This document shows positions 62,391 to 64,000 of a stretch of DNA of 64,000 bases, piece by piece. Origin of the DNA: Desulfoluna butyratoxydans (lineage in GTDB: Bacteria > Desulfobacterota > Desulfobacteria > Desulfobacterales > Desulfolunaceae); contig NZ_CAADHO010000001.1 in assembly GCF_900699765.1 (NCBI RefSeq), positions 930,001 to 994,000 on the forward strand, given 5' to 3'. The notes beneath the pieces are model-generated. The model did no database searches. It was not told the DNA's origin and saw only the letters and a list, made by a program, of their open reading frames with translations. The number at the start of each line of letters is the position of its first letter. Position 1 is the stretch's first letter. A program made the translations under genes and the position numbers.

Positions 62391-62570
62391 TCAGGCGTCG
62401 TCCTTCTTGTCCCCTTCGATCTTCTCGTTTTCAGTCTCGGAAACGGATTTCTTGAAGTTTCGGATGCCCTTCCCGATTCCTGAGCCGATCTCGGGAAGTC
62501 GCCCGGCGCCAAAAATGATGAGAATGATGATGAGGATGATGGTAAGTTCCATCGGACCAAGTCCAAACAT
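62391..62570 (-). CDS. tatA: TatA/TatE twin-arginine translocase subunit
   Basis: 59-aa Tat pore component. An N-terminal membrane helix ([17 protein letters not shown]) is followed by the conserved [10 protein letters not shown] hinge and the amphipathic helix [15 protein letters not shown], then an acidic/basic tail. The ATG at 62570 is preceded by AAGGGGG. No tatB or tatC is adjacent. It shares the 62571-62699 gap with the divergent MetE-like gene. Confidence 0.92.
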   Translation of the reverse strand: MFGLGPMELTIILIIILIIFGAGRLPEIGSGIGKGIRNFKKSVSETENEKIEGDKKDDA

Positions 62571-62699
62571 CTGTTCCCCCTTCATGCAAAGGTCTGTGTG
62601 GGTTTTAGTATACATCACAGTTGTTCACGCGACCACCGAACATACCACCGGCTTCGGCAGGGTGTCAATCTTTATAACTGAAAAGGGATTCAATACATT

Positions 62700-63761
62700 A
62701 TGAGCACATTTACCCCTCAAGGCAGGCCCCTTCTCATCGGGAGCCTCCCCCTGTCCGACCACCTCCGGGCCACTGAGCTCGTCCTCGCCCACACCCCCGA
62801 GATCCCCCTGTGGGTCCAGCTCCCATCAAACCCCAAAGAGGGAATGGTGGACCAGTTTCTCCCCGGTCTCCCCGGCCTCGTGGAAACCGAAGAGACCTCC
62901 TGGATCGACCCCACCTCCGAGGCCTTTGCCGAAGAGATGCTCGCCTTCTACGAAGCCTACCTCACCGTCAGCGAGGGGGGCGGCGACATCGAAGCGTCAC
63001 CCTTCGGCATCTCCAAGGAGCGCGCCAGAGGTTTTTTCACGTTGACCGACATGGCACCCGGGCTGTCCGCCCTTGCCCTCAAAGGCCAGATCACCGGGCC
63101 GGTCACCTTCGGCACTGCGGTCAAGGACCAGGACGACCGGGCCATTTTTTACGATGACCAGCTCCGGGACATCATGGTAAAACACCTCACCATGAACGCC
63201 GCCTGGCAGGCCCGCATGCTCGGCAAATCCGGGGCACTGCCCATCGTCTTCTTTGACGAACCGGCCCTGGCGGGCTTCGGCACTTCCGCCTACCTCACCA
63301 TCACCGAAGAGCACGTCATCTCCGCCTTGAACGAAATGGCCGAGGCCGTTCACAAGGAAGGGGGCCTGGCCGGGGTCCATGTCTGCGCCAACACCCAGTG
63401 GACCCTTTTGTTCGACGCGGCCATCGACATCATCAGCTTCGACGCCTACAGCTACTTCGACAAATTCATCCTCTTTGAAGCGCCCCTGAAGGCTTACCTG
63501 GACAAAGGCGGCATCATCGCCTGGGGCATCGTCCCCACCGGCGAAAAGGCAGACATCGAAAAGGAGACCGTGGAGAGCCTGTATGAAAAATGGGATGCCC
63601 AGATGCGCACCCTGGAAGCCAAAGGCTTTGACCGAAAGGCCCTCATAAACGCCACCCTCATCACCCCGAGCTGCGGCACCGGCTCCCTCTCCCTGGAGCT
63701 GGCTGAAAAGGTCCTGGCATTGACCAAAGGCCTCTCGGACAAGGTGCGCGCCCAGGCATAA
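62700..63761 (+). CDS. Core-MetE-like (UROD/MetE superfamily) methyltransferase
   Basis: 353-aa TIM-barrel protein of the MetE C-terminal/UROD superfamily without the MetE N-terminal domain. Zinc ligands are in place: His227-Val-Cys229 (GVHVCAN), a Glu in FFDEPAL and Cys325 in PSCGTGSLS. Such stand-alone 'core MetE' proteins make methionine from homocysteine with a methylcorrinoid protein as donor instead of methyl-THF-triglutamate (known for several anaerobe families). ATG with AAGGGA. It is the last gene before the window edge. An assignment as another zinc-dependent methyl or alkyl transferase is possible. Confidence 0.82.
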   Translation: MSTFTPQGRPLLIGSLPLSDHLRATELVLAHTPEIPLWVQLPSNPKEGMVDQFLPGLPGLVETEETSWIDPTSEAFAEEMLAFYEAYLTVSEGGGDIEASPFGISKERARGFFTLTDMAPGLSALALKGQITGPVTFGTAVKDQDDRAIFYDDQLRDIMVKHLTMNAAWQARMLGKSGALPIVFFDEPALAGFGTSAYLTITEEHVISALNEMAEAVHKEGGLAGVHVCANTQWTLLFDAAIDIISFDAYSYFDKFILFEAPLKAYLDKGGIIAWGIVPTGEKADIEKETVESLYEKWDAQMRTLEAKGFDRKALINATLITPSCGTGSLSLELAEKVLALTKGLSDKVRAQA

Positions 63762-63892
63762 GGCGATCCATGCCCGGTCACCATTCTGTACGCGGCCCCT
63801 GCCCGCCGGGGGCCCGTATGCTTCCTTTTCCCGCCCTTCTTTTGACGGCCGTATAAAATTCCTTCCCAAAAAGACAAACTCTCCCTTATAAT

Positions 63893-63960
63893 GGGCGTTT
63901 GATGTCTCAATGGAGTAATAAAACGCCCGTGCATGGGCTCGCTGCGCGACCCCATGCATT
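63893..63960. repeat. REP-like palindromic element near the right edge
   Basis: GGGCGTTT (63893-63900) pairs with AAACGCCC (63921-63928). Directly after it GTGCATGGG and CCCATGCA (63951-63958) enclose CTCGCTGCGCGAC. The double-hairpin layout and the in-frame reading GSRSEPMHGRFI are typical of dispersed repeats that are often mis-annotated as small proteins. It may be the first unit of a longer array beyond the window. Confidence 0.55.
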
Positions 63961-64000
63961 ACGGTACATCCGCAGACCAACGACCGACGCTTCCCCTTCG

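Noticed and set aside
63494..63955. Minus-strand frame beginning GSRSEPMHGRFI at the right edge
   Set aside because: The reading comes from a REP-like double hairpin and runs antisense into the MetE-like gene.

Overview
The window is a GC-rich chromosomal segment from what looks like an anaerobic, sulfate-reducer-type member of the Desulfobacterota (formerly Deltaproteobacteria). I infer this from three things. Many genes are chemosensory or two-component genes. There is a non-pyrrolysine MttB/corrinoid demethylation island. There are also DASS, YeiH and SsuABC-like transporters for oxyanions or organosulfur compounds. I cannot name the species. No rRNA, tRNA, phage or transposase gene is visible.

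Layout. 1-4.6 kb: the 5' part of a type III-A CRISPR-Cas operon on the minus strand (cas6, a small membrane protein, cas10/csm1, csm2, csm3 cut by the window edge), with no array in view. 4.9-18.5 kb: plus-strand metabolism and transport. This holds a Crp/Fnr regulator, a sulfatase-fold hydrolase with Thr at the nucleophile position, a thioredoxin and a thioredoxin-reductase-like pair, a DASS permease, an EamA exporter, an SsuABC-like ABC transporter, and a secreted HAD-fold protein behind a GEMM (c-di-GMP-I) riboswitch. 18.9-30.3 kb: a minus-strand chemosensory operon (PATAN-zinc ribbon-REC, CheW, CheA-REC, a repeat-bearing CheW, CheW, an M16 peptidase, a 51-aa protein, CheY-like, dCache-type chemoreceptor). 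30.9-38.6 kb: an orphan GlnQ, then a heme-sensing kinase, a sigma-54 activator, a sigma-54 promoter and a YeiH-family exporter with a small membrane partner, and a MarR regulator. 39.2-51.2 kb: a quaternary-amine (probably glycine-betaine type) demethylation island with corrinoid protein, MttB homologue, BCCT carrier, sigma-54 two-component system, MtgA-like methyltransferase and DUF2284 protein. 51.6-56 kb: ynjBCD plus ynjF, with gene content as in E. coli. 56-63.8 kb: a hybrid kinase, an EamA exporter, an unknown anchored protein, an alpha/beta hydrolase, TatA and a core-MetE-like methionine synthase.

Intergenic DNA is unusually structured. A mosaic repeat family with GCCTCCGGCGGC-type termini recurs at least eight times, twice enclosing long inner hairpins of unrelated sequence. 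A separate array of six 190-bp units sits between an EamA gene and the SsuABC-like genes. The observations most worth pursuing are the membrane protein inside the type III-A operon, the GEMM riboswitch in front of a HAD protein lacking its nucleophile, the sigma-54/heme-kinase/exporter module, and the mosaic repeat family.
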